A DNA stretch of 20,908 nucleotides, from contig DASWJQ010000061.1 of the NCBI GenBank assembly GCA_036397095.1, positions 1-20,908 on the forward strand, written 5' to 3'. A model generated the notes under the pieces. The model was not told the DNA's origin. It searched no databases and worked only from the letters and a program-made list of their open reading frames with translations. This DNA comes from DASWJQ01 sp036397095. GTDB taxonomy: Bacteria; Chloroflexota; Anaerolineae; Anaerolineales; E44-bin32. Below are positions 1-7,041 of this stretch, one piece after another. The number at the start of each line of letters is the position of its first letter. Position 1 is the first letter of the stretch. The position numbers and the translations under genes are program-made.

Positions 1-134
1 CCGGCCAAAACCGGACCATGAAGACTCGGGGGCTTGGTTGGGTGGTGTCAGTCAAGGCGTTGCACTCTCTTCCCACACGACCTCGGGCGGCCTGGCGTGT
101 CCGCTCAGGGCAGGAGGCACAGGTTTCAAGGTTG

Positions 135-902
135 CTACTCGGGCGCCAGCAGCTCAAACTGATCAAAGTCGGCATACAGCCCGGCTTGCAGTGCCTGGGA
201 TGCAACCAGACCGACGGAAGCCGGCTGGCCCTGCACACTGTGGCTGCCCATTTCGATCCAAACGCCTTCCTGCCCAAGGAAGTAGGCCGTGTAGCTGGTC
301 CCGACTCGCACAATGCGCAACGTGTCGACCGAACCGCTCGAGGTGCTGTCGGCAAAATTGCTGCCGACCGCACCCCCATTCTCGATATTGTCAAAGTAGA
401 AGCCGTCGCCAACGCTCGGCGGGCTGCCCTGGCTGAAGGCATGCCCCAGTTGGAGCACTCGGTCGTCGCTGAAATAGACCAGCAATCCGGCGAACTCAAA
501 GTTGGATTCAGGTGTGACCATCACCTGAACCCGCATGTCGAAATCGCCGGCTGGCGCCGGGCGCAGCAGCACGTTGTCCGGCAGTGTGCCGAAGAAGCTG
601 CCGGTGGACAGGGCGATCCGGAGCCAACCATTCAGCTCGGTCAGCGACCAACCGGCAGGGTCTTCACGCAGCCAGGTCCAACCCGGTCCCAGCGCGCCAT
701 CAAACCCATCTCTGTACGGAAGCGTCGCAACGTCAGTTGTCAAGTCGGCGACTGGGATATCGGTCGGGACGGTGGTTGGGACTGCCTCCGACGGTTGTAG
801 CGGCGGCGTGACCGTCGGTTGGCTGCCAGTCTGCAAGTTGCAGGCAAAACCCGCCAGGGCCAGCAGGCTGACAAGCAGGTGGATTCGGGCTGATCGGCTC
901 AT
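135..902 (-). CDS. Probable secreted lipoprotein with a concanavalin A-like (DUF1349/LamG-type) domain
   Basis: A 255-residue protein read from the ATG at 902; a GGAGG lies about 15 nt upstream. Upstream in-frame ATGs exist but would put extra residues before the signal peptide. The N-terminus has basic residues (MSRSARIH), a hydrophobic stretch (LLVSLLALAGFA) and Cys21. The -3 residue is Gly rather than Leu, so the lipobox is loose. A Thr/Pro-rich linker (about 22-60) follows, as in many Chloroflexota surface lipoproteins. The remainder (about 65-255) starts with a DGFDGALGPGWTW-type segment and reads as an all-beta jelly-roll of the kind seen in DUF1349/LamG proteins, ending in a YADFDQFEL-type strand. 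It is probably anchored outside the cell and may bind sugar, but no catalytic residues are recognised. No operon partner is visible. The fold assignment is by eye and moderately sure; the function is unknown. Confidence 0.7.
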   Translation of the reverse strand: MSRSARIHLLVSLLALAGFACNLQTGSQPTVTPPLQPSEAVPTTVPTDIPVADLTTDVATLPYRDGFDGALGPGWTWLREDPAGWSLTELNGWLRIALSTGSFFGTLPDNVLLRPAPAGDFDMRVQVMVTPESNFEFAGLLVYFSDDRVLQLGHAFSQGSPPSVGDGFYFDNIENGGAVGSNFADSTSSGSVDTLRIVRVGTSYTAYFLGQEGVWIEMGSHSVQGQPASVGLVASQALQAGLYADFDQFELLAPE

Positions 903-1084
903 GGCAAACAAGCAATGCCTCCATTGGGAATATGTGGGCACCATGCCAGTGGGGCACCATCGGCGCCTGATCAATTCGACGCCGGCCCCACCAGTGCGCC
1001 TTGCTTAGGATGAAGCCTAGCTGGCCGCTGTCGCGCCAGCGTCGCAAATCCGTCCAAATTGGTCGGGGATGGGAGCTGGAGGAA

Positions 1085-1140
1085 GGGATTAGGGATTGGG
1101 GACTGGGGATTTGGCAGAGGTGACAGGTGATAAGTGATAA
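1085..1140 (+). repeat. Degenerate tandem heptanucleotide array (STRR-like), eight units
   Basis: Eight 7-bp units run in unbroken phase. The first four are GGGATTA (1085), GGGATTG (1092), GGGACTG (1099) and GGGATTT (1106). After a transition unit at 1113 come GTGACAG (1120) and GTGATAA (1127 and 1134). ACTGGGG-type heptamers are the reverse complement of the CCCCAGT unit described for cyanobacterial STRR1. The same two-block design recurs inverted at 20253-20315. Confidence 0.8.
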
Positions 1141-1233
1141 GGTACACGCAGTTGGAAGGGCCGGGATCGCAGGCGGTCTGGAGCGAAAACCTCCCCTATG
1201 ACAGGGCAAATTGGCGAGGGTGGGAGCACGTTC

Positions 1234-1297
1234 GGACATCCGAGGTCCACACGGATAGGGTCAACGATAGATCAGGTACACGTGGACCTCGGAGGTC
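1234..1297. repeat. Pair of REP-like palindromes forming a long inverted repeat
   Basis: The left element (1234-1248) is a near-palindrome GGACATC-C-GAGGTCC with one mismatch. The right element (1285-1297) is a perfect odd palindrome GACCTC-G-GAGGTC. Together they give a 12-bp perfect inverted repeat (1239-1250 against 1282-1293), extended by one mismatch and three more pairs, around a 31-nt spacer. There is no T-run on either side, so a terminator is unlikely. The layout resembles paired REP units. Confidence 0.65.
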
Positions 1298-1376
1298 TTC
1301 TCCCCGTGCAGGGGGCCAACCGGGTAGTCCACTCTATGTGAGGCCAACGAATTACGATGCTCGCCGAGAGCAGATG

Positions 1377-1439
1377 GTTGCAATTGACAATTGAAGACCC
1401 CCGGAGCGGAGCTCAGTACCTGGTGCCTGGTGCCCGGAT
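1377..1439 (+). repeat. Weaker heptad-phased repeat stretch
   Basis: CAATTGA occurs twice in tandem (1381 and 1388), and CCTGGTG twice in tandem (1419 and 1426) followed by a related CCCGGAT. All of these fit one 7-bp phase starting at 1377, but the 21 bp between the two pairs do not match a unit. It may be an eroded array of the same class as 1085-1140. Confidence 0.45.
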
Positions 1440-1448
1440 CCTACGAAG

Positions 1449-4301
1449 CTATTCCGACTCGTCCTTCCCCAACGACAGCGCCAGCGCTTGTTCTGCCGTC
1501 AATTGGCCGCCTTGTTCCCAGGCAGCCTGCCATGCCTCCGGCGCCAGCAGGTTCTTTGCCGCCTCCAAGTTGGCTTGATAGAAACCTTTATCCTGGGGTG
1601 CGACCGGCACGCCGATCTCATCGCGCAGCGAGGCAGCCGCGCCAAACAAGCGGGCGGCGCGACTGCCGTTCCCTTGGGCGGCGGCAACGGCGGCCAGGCC
1701 TTCAAGGTTCCAGGCGATGCCCTCCCGATCCGACAACGCCTGCTTGAGGCGCAGACTGTCTTCGAAGGAGAGCTGGGCTTCGTCGGCATCACCCTGCAGC
1801 AAGGCCGCTCGCCCTAGATTGATCAACGCAATCGATTCGCCCAAGGCAGACTCAAGCTGACGGAAGATCGAGCGGCTTTGCGCCAGATGCTTGCGGGCCG
1901 ACTCGTACTGTTCGAGGAACGTTTCCAGATCGCCCAGGTTGTTCAGGGCGCGGGCCACGCCCCATCGGTCCCCGACCCCTTCATAATGCGCCAACGCGCG
2001 TTCCCAGTACGCCTGGGCATTGTCAAACGAACCCAACCGGTGCTGCGCGATGCCGAGTGAAGTCAGGGCTTCGGCCAGGGCGCCCGCATCGCCGGTGGGC
2101 TCAACCAGAGCAAGGTGCTCCTCCAGGGCAGCCAACCCGGCCTCGAAGTCACCCTGCAACAGCGCCAGCCGGCCCTCGGCGAACAGCAGTCGACTGCGAT
2201 CCTCATCTCCAAGTCGCTGCCGGCTCACCATCGCCGGCGCCAGCCACTGCCGCCCCTCAGGGACCGATCCACGCGTCCACCAGAAGGGCCAGATGGCGCC
2301 GCCGATACGGGCGATGGCAGGGTAGTCAGCCGAGCCCACGGCCCAGGCCAGCGCCGCCCGCAGATTGTCCTGCTCCAGCTGGAGCCGGTCGAACCAATCG
2401 GCTTGGTCGGTGCCACCGCGCAGCAGCTGCGGCCCGGCCCGTTCGGCCAACTGCGTGAAGTATTCGACGAACCGCTGCCGAACAATCTTGGCCTCATCCG
2501 AGTCAACCAAGCGCTCACGGGCGTACTGGTTGACGGTCTCAAGCATCGCGTACCGCACCGGCCCGCGGTCGGGGCGGATCACGGTGACCAGGGAACGGTC
2601 GATGAGCGAGGAAAGCAGCTCGAGCACATGGTCTGGCTCGATTGGTCCGCCCGGACAAACGAATTCGACCGCCTCGAAGTTGAACCCGCCGGCGAAGACC
2701 GACAACCTCCGGAAGAACGCTCGCTCATTGTCTTCAAGCAGGCTGTGGGCCCAATCGAGCGTCGCCCGCAGTGTCTGGTGCCGCGGCAGCGCCGTGCGGC
2801 TGCCACCCGTCAGCAAGTGAAAACGGTCTTCAATCCTCTCGGCAATCTGCTCAACCGACAACACCTTGAGCCTGGCGGCGGCCAACTCAATCGCCAGGGG
2901 TATGCCATCCAGCGCCCGGCAAATCTTGACGATCGCCGGCGTGTTGGCGCTGGTCAAATGGAAAGTGGGCAGGGCTTCGATGGCGCGGGTTATGAACAAC
3001 TGGCCACTCTCGGACGACTGAAGCAGGCGGCGGAGTTCATGGACCCCGAGCGGGCCTGTCTCCAATTCGGGCAGCGACAGCGGTTGCAGACCGATGACAA
3101 CTTCGCCAGTCACGCCGAGGGGCTCGGAAGATGTGACCAGGACGCGCAAGCGCGGTGCACGGGCCAACAGGCCGGTCACCAATGCGGCGACTGTATCGAC
3201 CAGATGCTCGCAATTGTCGAGGAGGAGCAAGCCTTGGCGCTCTCCGATCACTTCAGAGATCGTCTCTACCGGGGGCTGGCGAACGAGAGTCCGGATGCCA
3301 AGCGATGTGGCAATGGCCTGTGCCACCAGTTCGGGATCGGCCAAGCTGGCCAAATCAACCCACCAAACCTCTTGGTCCTGGCCAGGGTCGCGCCGGGCAG
3401 CCAGTTCAAGCGCCAGACGTGTCTTGCCAATCCCCGGCATGCCCACAAGCGAGACGAGGCGGTCGGAGGCGATCGCCGCGGTTAGCGCCTGCAGCTCATT
3501 CCGTCTGCCGACGATGTCCGTGAGCTCAAGGGGCATAGGGCGGACAGGTGGGCGGGCGCCGGCGGCGGGCGAGCTGGCAGCCGGTGTTTGTGCTTGCGCC
3601 AGCAGCGATTCGAAGGTGCTGCGCGTTGCGACCGAGGGTTCGACGTCGAGTTCCTGGGACAACACTGCCCGGCAAGCCTGGTAGGTTCGGACCAGGCTTG
3701 CCCGATCCCCGACAAAGGCGTGCAGTTTCATGAGCTCCTGATAACTCTGCTCACGCAGTGGATCCTGGCGCAGCAGTCGCTCGGCGTATCTGATCGCCTG
3801 TGCGTAGCTGCCGCGCTGTGTTTGCCAGGCAATTAAGCGCTGCAAGTTGTCTAGGTACACGCCCCGCAGCCGTTCGCGCTCGGGGACAACCCAATCGTCG
3901 TAGATGTCTTCCAGCAGGTCACCCGCATACAGGCGGACGGCTTGGTCCAGGCCATCCCCACCGGTGCTCAAGCGTTGGAACTCGTCGACATCGAGCCAAT
4001 AGTCGGACTGCAAGTTCCAGCTCAAGCTGGCGCCATCAGCCAACACCCAGGGCTGCTCCTCTGGAGGTTCGGGTAGCAGTTGTCGCAACCGGTAAAGGTG
4101 GCGGCGCAGATTGGCGCGTGCTTCAGCTTCCGCTTCTTCTGGCCAGAAAGTGAACGCCACCCGGTCCCGAGGCAGGGATTGGCCGGCATGGAGCAGGAGA
4201 TAGGCCCACAAGGATGGCACCTGAGACCGAGGCGGCAGGCGGATCAGGTTGCCGTCGAGATGGGAACTCATGATCCCAAAGAGAGAGATACGTACCGTCA
4301 T
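1449..4301 (-). CDS. AfsR/SARP-like transcriptional regulator (winged helix, BTAD, NB-ARC ATPase, TPR)
   Basis: A 950-residue multidomain regulator read from the ATG at 4301. The reading frame extends upstream, but the family-typical start MTVRISLFG is here, with AGGT about 9 nt before it. Residues 1-95 form an OmpR-type winged helix (SLWAYLL, FWPEEAEAEARANLRRHLYRLR). Residues about 100-235 are the bacterial transcriptional activation domain. The NB-ARC STAND ATPase follows, with Walker A GMPGIGKT (287-294), Walker B LLLLDN (358-363) and the sensor TSSEPLG near 390. TPR-like helices fill about 640-950 (NNLGDLE, LINLGRAALLQGD). Such STAND proteins are thought to be held inactive until a ligand and ATP binding open the TPR/NB-ARC part, after which they activate target promoters. 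The gene stands alone, 110 bp downstream of nadD, so its targets are not indicated by context. A TATACT at 4353-4358 is a possible -10, with no matching -35. Confidence 0.92.
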   Translation of the reverse strand: MTVRISLFGIMSSHLDGNLIRLPPRSQVPSLWAYLLLHAGQSLPRDRVAFTFWPEEAEAEARANLRRHLYRLRQLLPEPPEEQPWVLADGASLSWNLQSDYWLDVDEFQRLSTGGDGLDQAVRLYAGDLLEDIYDDWVVPERERLRGVYLDNLQRLIAWQTQRGSYAQAIRYAERLLRQDPLREQSYQELMKLHAFVGDRASLVRTYQACRAVLSQELDVEPSVATRSTFESLLAQAQTPAASSPAAGARPPVRPMPLELTDIVGRRNELQALTAAIASDRLVSLVGMPGIGKTRLALELAARRDPGQDQEVWWVDLASLADPELVAQAIATSLGIRTLVRQPPVETISEVIGERQGLLLLDNCEHLVDTVAALVTGLLARAPRLRVLVTSSEPLGVTGEVVIGLQPLSLPELETGPLGVHELRRLLQSSESGQLFITRAIEALPTFHLTSANTPAIVKICRALDGIPLAIELAAARLKVLSVEQIAERIEDRFHLLTGGSRTALPRHQTLRATLDWAHSLLEDNERAFFRRLSVFAGGFNFEAVEFVCPGGPIEPDHVLELLSSLIDRSLVTVIRPDRGPVRYAMLETVNQYARERLVDSDEAKIVRQRFVEYFTQLAERAGPQLLRGGTDQADWFDRLQLEQDNLRAALAWAVGSADYPAIARIGGAIWPFWWTRGSVPEGRQWLAPAMVSRQRLGDEDRSRLLFAEGRLALLQGDFEAGLAALEEHLALVEPTGDAGALAEALTSLGIAQHRLGSFDNAQAYWERALAHYEGVGDRWGVARALNNLGDLETFLEQYESARKHLAQSRSIFRQLESALGESIALINLGRAALLQGDADEAQLSFEDSLRLKQALSDREGIAWNLEGLAAVAAAQGNGSRAARLFGAAASLRDEIGVPVAPQDKGFYQANLEAAKNLLAPEAWQAAWEQGGQLTAEQALALSLGKDESE

Positions 4302-4411
4302 CAGGGCTACCTGCCCAGCTAGGTTGCCAATCGCGACCGGCTGCGGCTGCTGAGTATAGCCCCGCCGGAGCCTCGGCGCTGGCCGCGGATGCCCGGGTGG
4401 CAATCCCCCAC

Positions 4412-5008
4412 TTAGGAGAGGTAAAGGCTGTGGCGATCGATCAAGTCGGCCACCGCCGGCAACACGAAGTAGCGGTACGGCCGGCCTTGTCGGACTCGGT
4501 CACGGATATCCCGGCCGGCGATCTCAACCAGGGGTGCGTCGAAGAACACGACTTTCCCTGCCAGCCCCGGCAGCTGCCGATCCAGGGCCGCCAGGTCGAA
4601 CGAAACGCCCGGACGCCTTAGAATTCCAATCCGGTCAACTAGTTCAACAAACCTGTCGGGCTGGTACCAGGCCGGCAAGTCGCGCAGAGAATCCGAGCCC
4701 ATCAGATAAGCAATCGGTTGATCACCGTTTTCGTTCCGAAGGCGATCCAAGCCGTCGACCGTGTAGTGTGGACCTGGCCGGTCAACATCCATCAGGCTGA
4801 GATTGAAATGCGGATCGGCGCTCAGCGCGGCCCGAACCATTTCGATCCGTCGCCCAACCGGGGTCAACCCTTCGTCCGGCTTGTGAGGTGGATCCCCGGC
4901 GATCGTCCAAACAACTTGCGACAATCCCAAAGCCGCCCGGCCTTCATCCGCCAGGATCAGATGACCCAAATGAGGCGGATCAAAGGTGCCGCCGAAAACG
5001 CCGATCAT
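4412..5008 (-). CDS. nadD: Nicotinate-nucleotide adenylyltransferase (NaMN adenylyltransferase)
   Basis: Transfers AMP from ATP to nicotinic acid mononucleotide to give deamido-NAD in cytosolic NAD synthesis. The 198-residue protein shows the nucleotidyltransferase signature at its N-terminus (GVFGGTFDPPHLGH), the conserved DPPHK segment, YLMGSDSL and, near the C-terminus, the GRDIRDRVRQGRPYRYFV region corresponding to the family ISST/SS..R motif, here with Gly-Arg-Asp replacing the usual Ser-Ser-Thr. The length is normal. The ATG at 5008 overlaps the obgE stop as ATGA, which implies translational coupling; a GTG at 5017 is an alternative start three residues earlier. The obgE-nadD pair is common in several phyla. 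It is probably co-transcribed with obgE from the promoter near 6311. Confidence 0.93.
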   Translation of the reverse strand: MIGVFGGTFDPPHLGHLILADEGRAALGLSQVVWTIAGDPPHKPDEGLTPVGRRIEMVRAALSADPHFNLSLMDVDRPGPHYTVDGLDRLRNENGDQPIAYLMGSDSLRDLPAWYQPDRFVELVDRIGILRRPGVSFDLAALDRQLPGLAGKVVFFDAPLVEIAGRDIRDRVRQGRPYRYFVLPAVADLIDRHSLYLS

Positions 5009-6270
5009 TCCTGCCACTCGAGCTCATATTCTCCGATACGGACCGAGTCCCCCTCTTCAATGCCCGCCTGACGCAATGCGTCCTCGACTCCGATGCGCAC
5101 CAACAGCTTTTGGAAGCGACGGACCGATTCGCGATACTCCCAATAGGTCATGGCCGCCGACCGTTCAACGCCCTCCCCCGAAACCCGCAGAACGCCATCT
5201 GGATCGCGCGCAACCCGGAACGCTTGGCTCGGCTGTCGAGGGCGATAGACGGGCAGCTCGTCGGGCTCGGCTTCTGGCTCCGGCTGTTGCTGGCTTGCCT
5301 GCCGAACGCGCCACAGGAGGTCGGCTAAACCCTGGTGCGATACAGCCGAGATCGGCACCGCTTCCATCCCCATCTCGGCCAACTTGGCCTCCAGTTGCAG
5401 CCAGCGGTCCATCGCCGGCGCTAGGTCCATCTTGCTTACGGCAACAACTTGCGGCAGCCGGCTCAGCCGTTCGTCATAGAGTGCCATCTCGCTGTTGATT
5501 TGCGTGAGGTCCGCCACCGGATCTTCGGCCATGCCGTCCAACAAATGGATGATGGCCCGCGTCCTTTGAATGTGGCGAAGGAAAGCGAAGCCAAGCCCGG
5601 TCCCCTGGTGGGCGCCTTCGATTATCCCGGGGATGTCGGCCAATACCAGGGTGTCTCCGTCCGGCAACTCGGCGACGCCGAGATTGGGCGTCAGTGTGGT
5701 GAAGGGATATTCGGCGATCTTGGGACGGGCATTGGTGACGGCGGCCAGCAGGGTCGACTTGCCGGCGTTGGGCACGCCGACAATGCCGACATCGGCGATC
5801 AACCGCAGCTCCAAGACCAGCCAGCGTTCCCGGCCCGGCTCACCCTTTTCGGCCATGCGCGGCGTCTGATTGCGCGAGCTGGCAAAGCGGGCGTTGCCCT
5901 TTCCCCCGCGCCCACCTTCGAGCAAAACCACTCGCTCCCCCGGTTCGGTCAAGTCGGCCAGCAGGTCTCCGCTATCCGCAGCGCGCAGCAGGGTACCGGC
6001 CGGGACGTGGATGACCATATCGTCGCCGCCAGCCCCCGAGCGGCGGCCGCCTTCTCCCGGCCGACCATCTTCGGCGCGGAAGTGACGCTGGCGCCGAAAC
6101 GGCGCCAGGCTGCTCAAGTGCTGGTCAGCTTCGAAAACCACGTCGCCGCCGCGGCCGCCGTCGCCGCCGTCTGGACCTCCACGCGGCACATACTTCTCCC
6201 GGCGGAAGTGGACCACGCCATCACCGCCGCGGCCCGAGGCGACCTGAATTTTGACCTCGTCTAGGAACAT
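5005..6270 (-). CDS. obgE: Obg-family GTPase (ribosome assembly)
   Basis: A 421-residue Obg GTPase that acts on the large ribosomal subunit and in stress and cell-cycle control. Domain order is complete: the glycine-rich Obg fold (1-157, FLDEVKIQVASGRGGDG and GGDGGRGGDV), the G domain with G1 GVPNAGKST (165-173), switch residues YPFTTLTPN, G3 DIPG (212-215) and a SKMD G4 motif (variant of NKxD), and the C-terminal OCT domain (about 350-421, ending RIGEYELEWQE). The start is the ATG at 6270, giving the canonical MFLDEVKI; the open frame runs 28 codons further upstream, but that part crosses the candidate promoter. It is first in the obgE-nadD unit and divergent from rex. Confidence 0.96.
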   Translation of the reverse strand: MFLDEVKIQVASGRGGDGVVHFRREKYVPRGGPDGGDGGRGGDVVFEADQHLSSLAPFRRQRHFRAEDGRPGEGGRRSGAGGDDMVIHVPAGTLLRAADSGDLLADLTEPGERVVLLEGGRGGKGNARFASSRNQTPRMAEKGEPGRERWLVLELRLIADVGIVGVPNAGKSTLLAAVTNARPKIAEYPFTTLTPNLGVAELPDGDTLVLADIPGIIEGAHQGTGLGFAFLRHIQRTRAIIHLLDGMAEDPVADLTQINSEMALYDERLSRLPQVVAVSKMDLAPAMDRWLQLEAKLAEMGMEAVPISAVSHQGLADLLWRVRQASQQQPEPEAEPDELPVYRPRQPSQAFRVARDPDGVLRVSGEGVERSAAMTYWEYRESVRRFQKLLVRIGVEDALRQAGIEEGDSVRIGEYELEWQE

Positions 6271-6310
6271 GGGAATGGCACGCCGTAGCCCGTCCTTTGG
6301 GAGCGCGGCG

Positions 6311-6319
6311 ATTATACCA
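6311..6319 (-). promoter_or_regulatory. Candidate extended -10 promoter for obgE-nadD
   Basis: The minus strand reads TGGTATAAT, a perfect -10 with the TGn extension. Transcription would start near 6303, about 33 nt before the obgE ATG. No good -35 is seen at 17 bp, as is usual for extended -10 promoters. Confidence 0.6.
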
Positions 6320-6348
6320 AGGGCAGCCGCCACACTTGCGTCCCCGGT

Positions 6349-6377
6349 TTGCACCGGCCTAGTGTCTGTGATAGAGT
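6349..6377 (+). promoter_or_regulatory. Candidate rex promoter
   Basis: TTGCAC (6349-6354) and TAGAGT (6372-6377) are separated by exactly 17 bp, with a TGa extension before the -10. The predicted start near 6384 leaves a leader of about 30 nt to the rex ATG. A Rex-operator-like sequence overlaps the -10 (6366-6383). Confidence 0.55.
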
Positions 6378-6383
6378 TCCCAA
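6366..6383. promoter_or_regulatory. Possible Rex operator in the rex promoter (autoregulation)
   Basis: CTGTGATAGAGTTCCCAA matches 11 of the 14 arm positions of the palindromic Rex consensus TTGTGAA-N4-TTCACAA with the correct 4-bp spacer. It covers the -10 hexamer of the candidate rex promoter. Autorepression of rex is known in several phyla. The match is imperfect in both arms. Confidence 0.4.
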
Positions 6384-6413
6384 ACGCTGCATGCCTCGAC
6401 CTGGGAGGGTCGC

Positions 6414-7034
6414 ATGCCCGCTTCGAAAGTGCCCGACATCGTCGTCGGTCGCCTGCCTCTGTATCTGCGGGCCCTGGCCGAGATGACTGCCGAAGGTAAG
6501 GAAATCACCTCGTCGCAGGACCTGGGGGAGCGCCTCGGAATCTCCTCGGCTCAAATACGCAAGGACCTGTCCCAGTTCGGTGAATTCGGCAAACAAGGGA
6601 CTGGCTATAGCGTCGAATACTTGTCGACCAAGCTCAAGGAAATCTTGCATGTCGACCGGATCTGGCCCGTGATCTTGGTCGGTGCCGGCGACTTGGGGCG
6701 AGCCGTCGCCGGCTATGGCGGGTTTGTCAACCGAGGCTACCGGATTGCTGCCGTCTATGATTCCGATCCCGAGAAGATCGGCAGGCTAGCCGGCAAGTTC
6801 ACCATCCTGAATTCAACCAATCTGGAGCAGGATATCCAGCGCAATGGCTACCGCGTGGCCATGCTGACTGTGCCGGCGGCCAAGGCCCAAGCGGTTACCG
6901 ACGTGCTTGTCCGGGCCGGCGTACGGGCCATCCTGTGCTATGCACCGACCTCGGTCAGCGTTCCGCCTGAAGTTCAAGTGCAGTACATTGATCCGGTGCT
7001 GCACCTGCAGCGGATGACGTACTATCTAAAGTGA
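6414..7034 (+). CDS. rex: Redox-sensing transcriptional repressor Rex
   Basis: A 206-residue cytosolic repressor that binds operators when NADH/NAD+ is low and releases them when NADH rises. The N-terminal winged helix (about 1-80) contains the recognition segment SSAQIRKDLSQFGEFG followed by GKQGTGY. The Rossmann domain has GAGDLG (90-95), the acidic residue of VYDSDPEKIG that contacts the ribose, and the C-terminal LHLQRMTYYL helix used in domain swapping of the dimer. Length is normal. The ATG at 6414 has a strong Shine-Dalgarno (GGGAGGG, 4 nt away). It is divergent from obgE and convergent with the MreB-like gene that ends the F1 ATP synthase operon, 7 bp away. Candidate operators lie at its own promoter and at the atpA promoter. 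Confidence 0.96.
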   Translation: MPASKVPDIVVGRLPLYLRALAEMTAEGKEITSSQDLGERLGISSAQIRKDLSQFGEFGKQGTGYSVEYLSTKLKEILHVDRIWPVILVGAGDLGRAVAGYGGFVNRGYRIAAVYDSDPEKIGRLAGKFTILNSTNLEQDIQRNGYRVAMLTVPAAKAQAVTDVLVRAGVRAILCYAPTSVSVPPEVQVQYIDPVLHLQRMTYYLK

Positions 7035-7041
7035 CTAGCGA

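Larger units (their letters stand above)
903..1448. other. Repeat-rich intergenic region of 546 bp
   Basis: I see no credible gene between the lipoprotein start and the end of the BTAD regulator; the open frames here translate repeats. In order it holds a 9-bp direct repeat GGGCACCAT (936-944 and 952-960), a heptamer array (1085-1140), two REP-like palindromes forming a larger inverted repeat (1234-1297) and a weaker heptamer stretch (1377-1439). Both flanking genes are on the minus strand, so the promoter of the lipoprotein gene should lie here. I could not pick out a convincing -35/-10 pair. Confidence 0.6.

Noticed and set aside
1..14. CCGG-CCAAAA-CCGG at the left edge
   Set aside because: A 4-bp stem with no T-run, at the window boundary; nothing supports a terminator.
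18..800. A 260-codon plus-strand open frame opposite the lipoprotein gene
   Set aside because: The minus-strand product has a signal peptide, linker and domain-like sequence; the plus-strand one has none.
2115..3485. A 456-codon plus-strand open frame inside the BTAD regulator
   Set aside because: It is antisense to a well-supported gene; its length comes from GC-rich codon bias and it has no recognisable domain.
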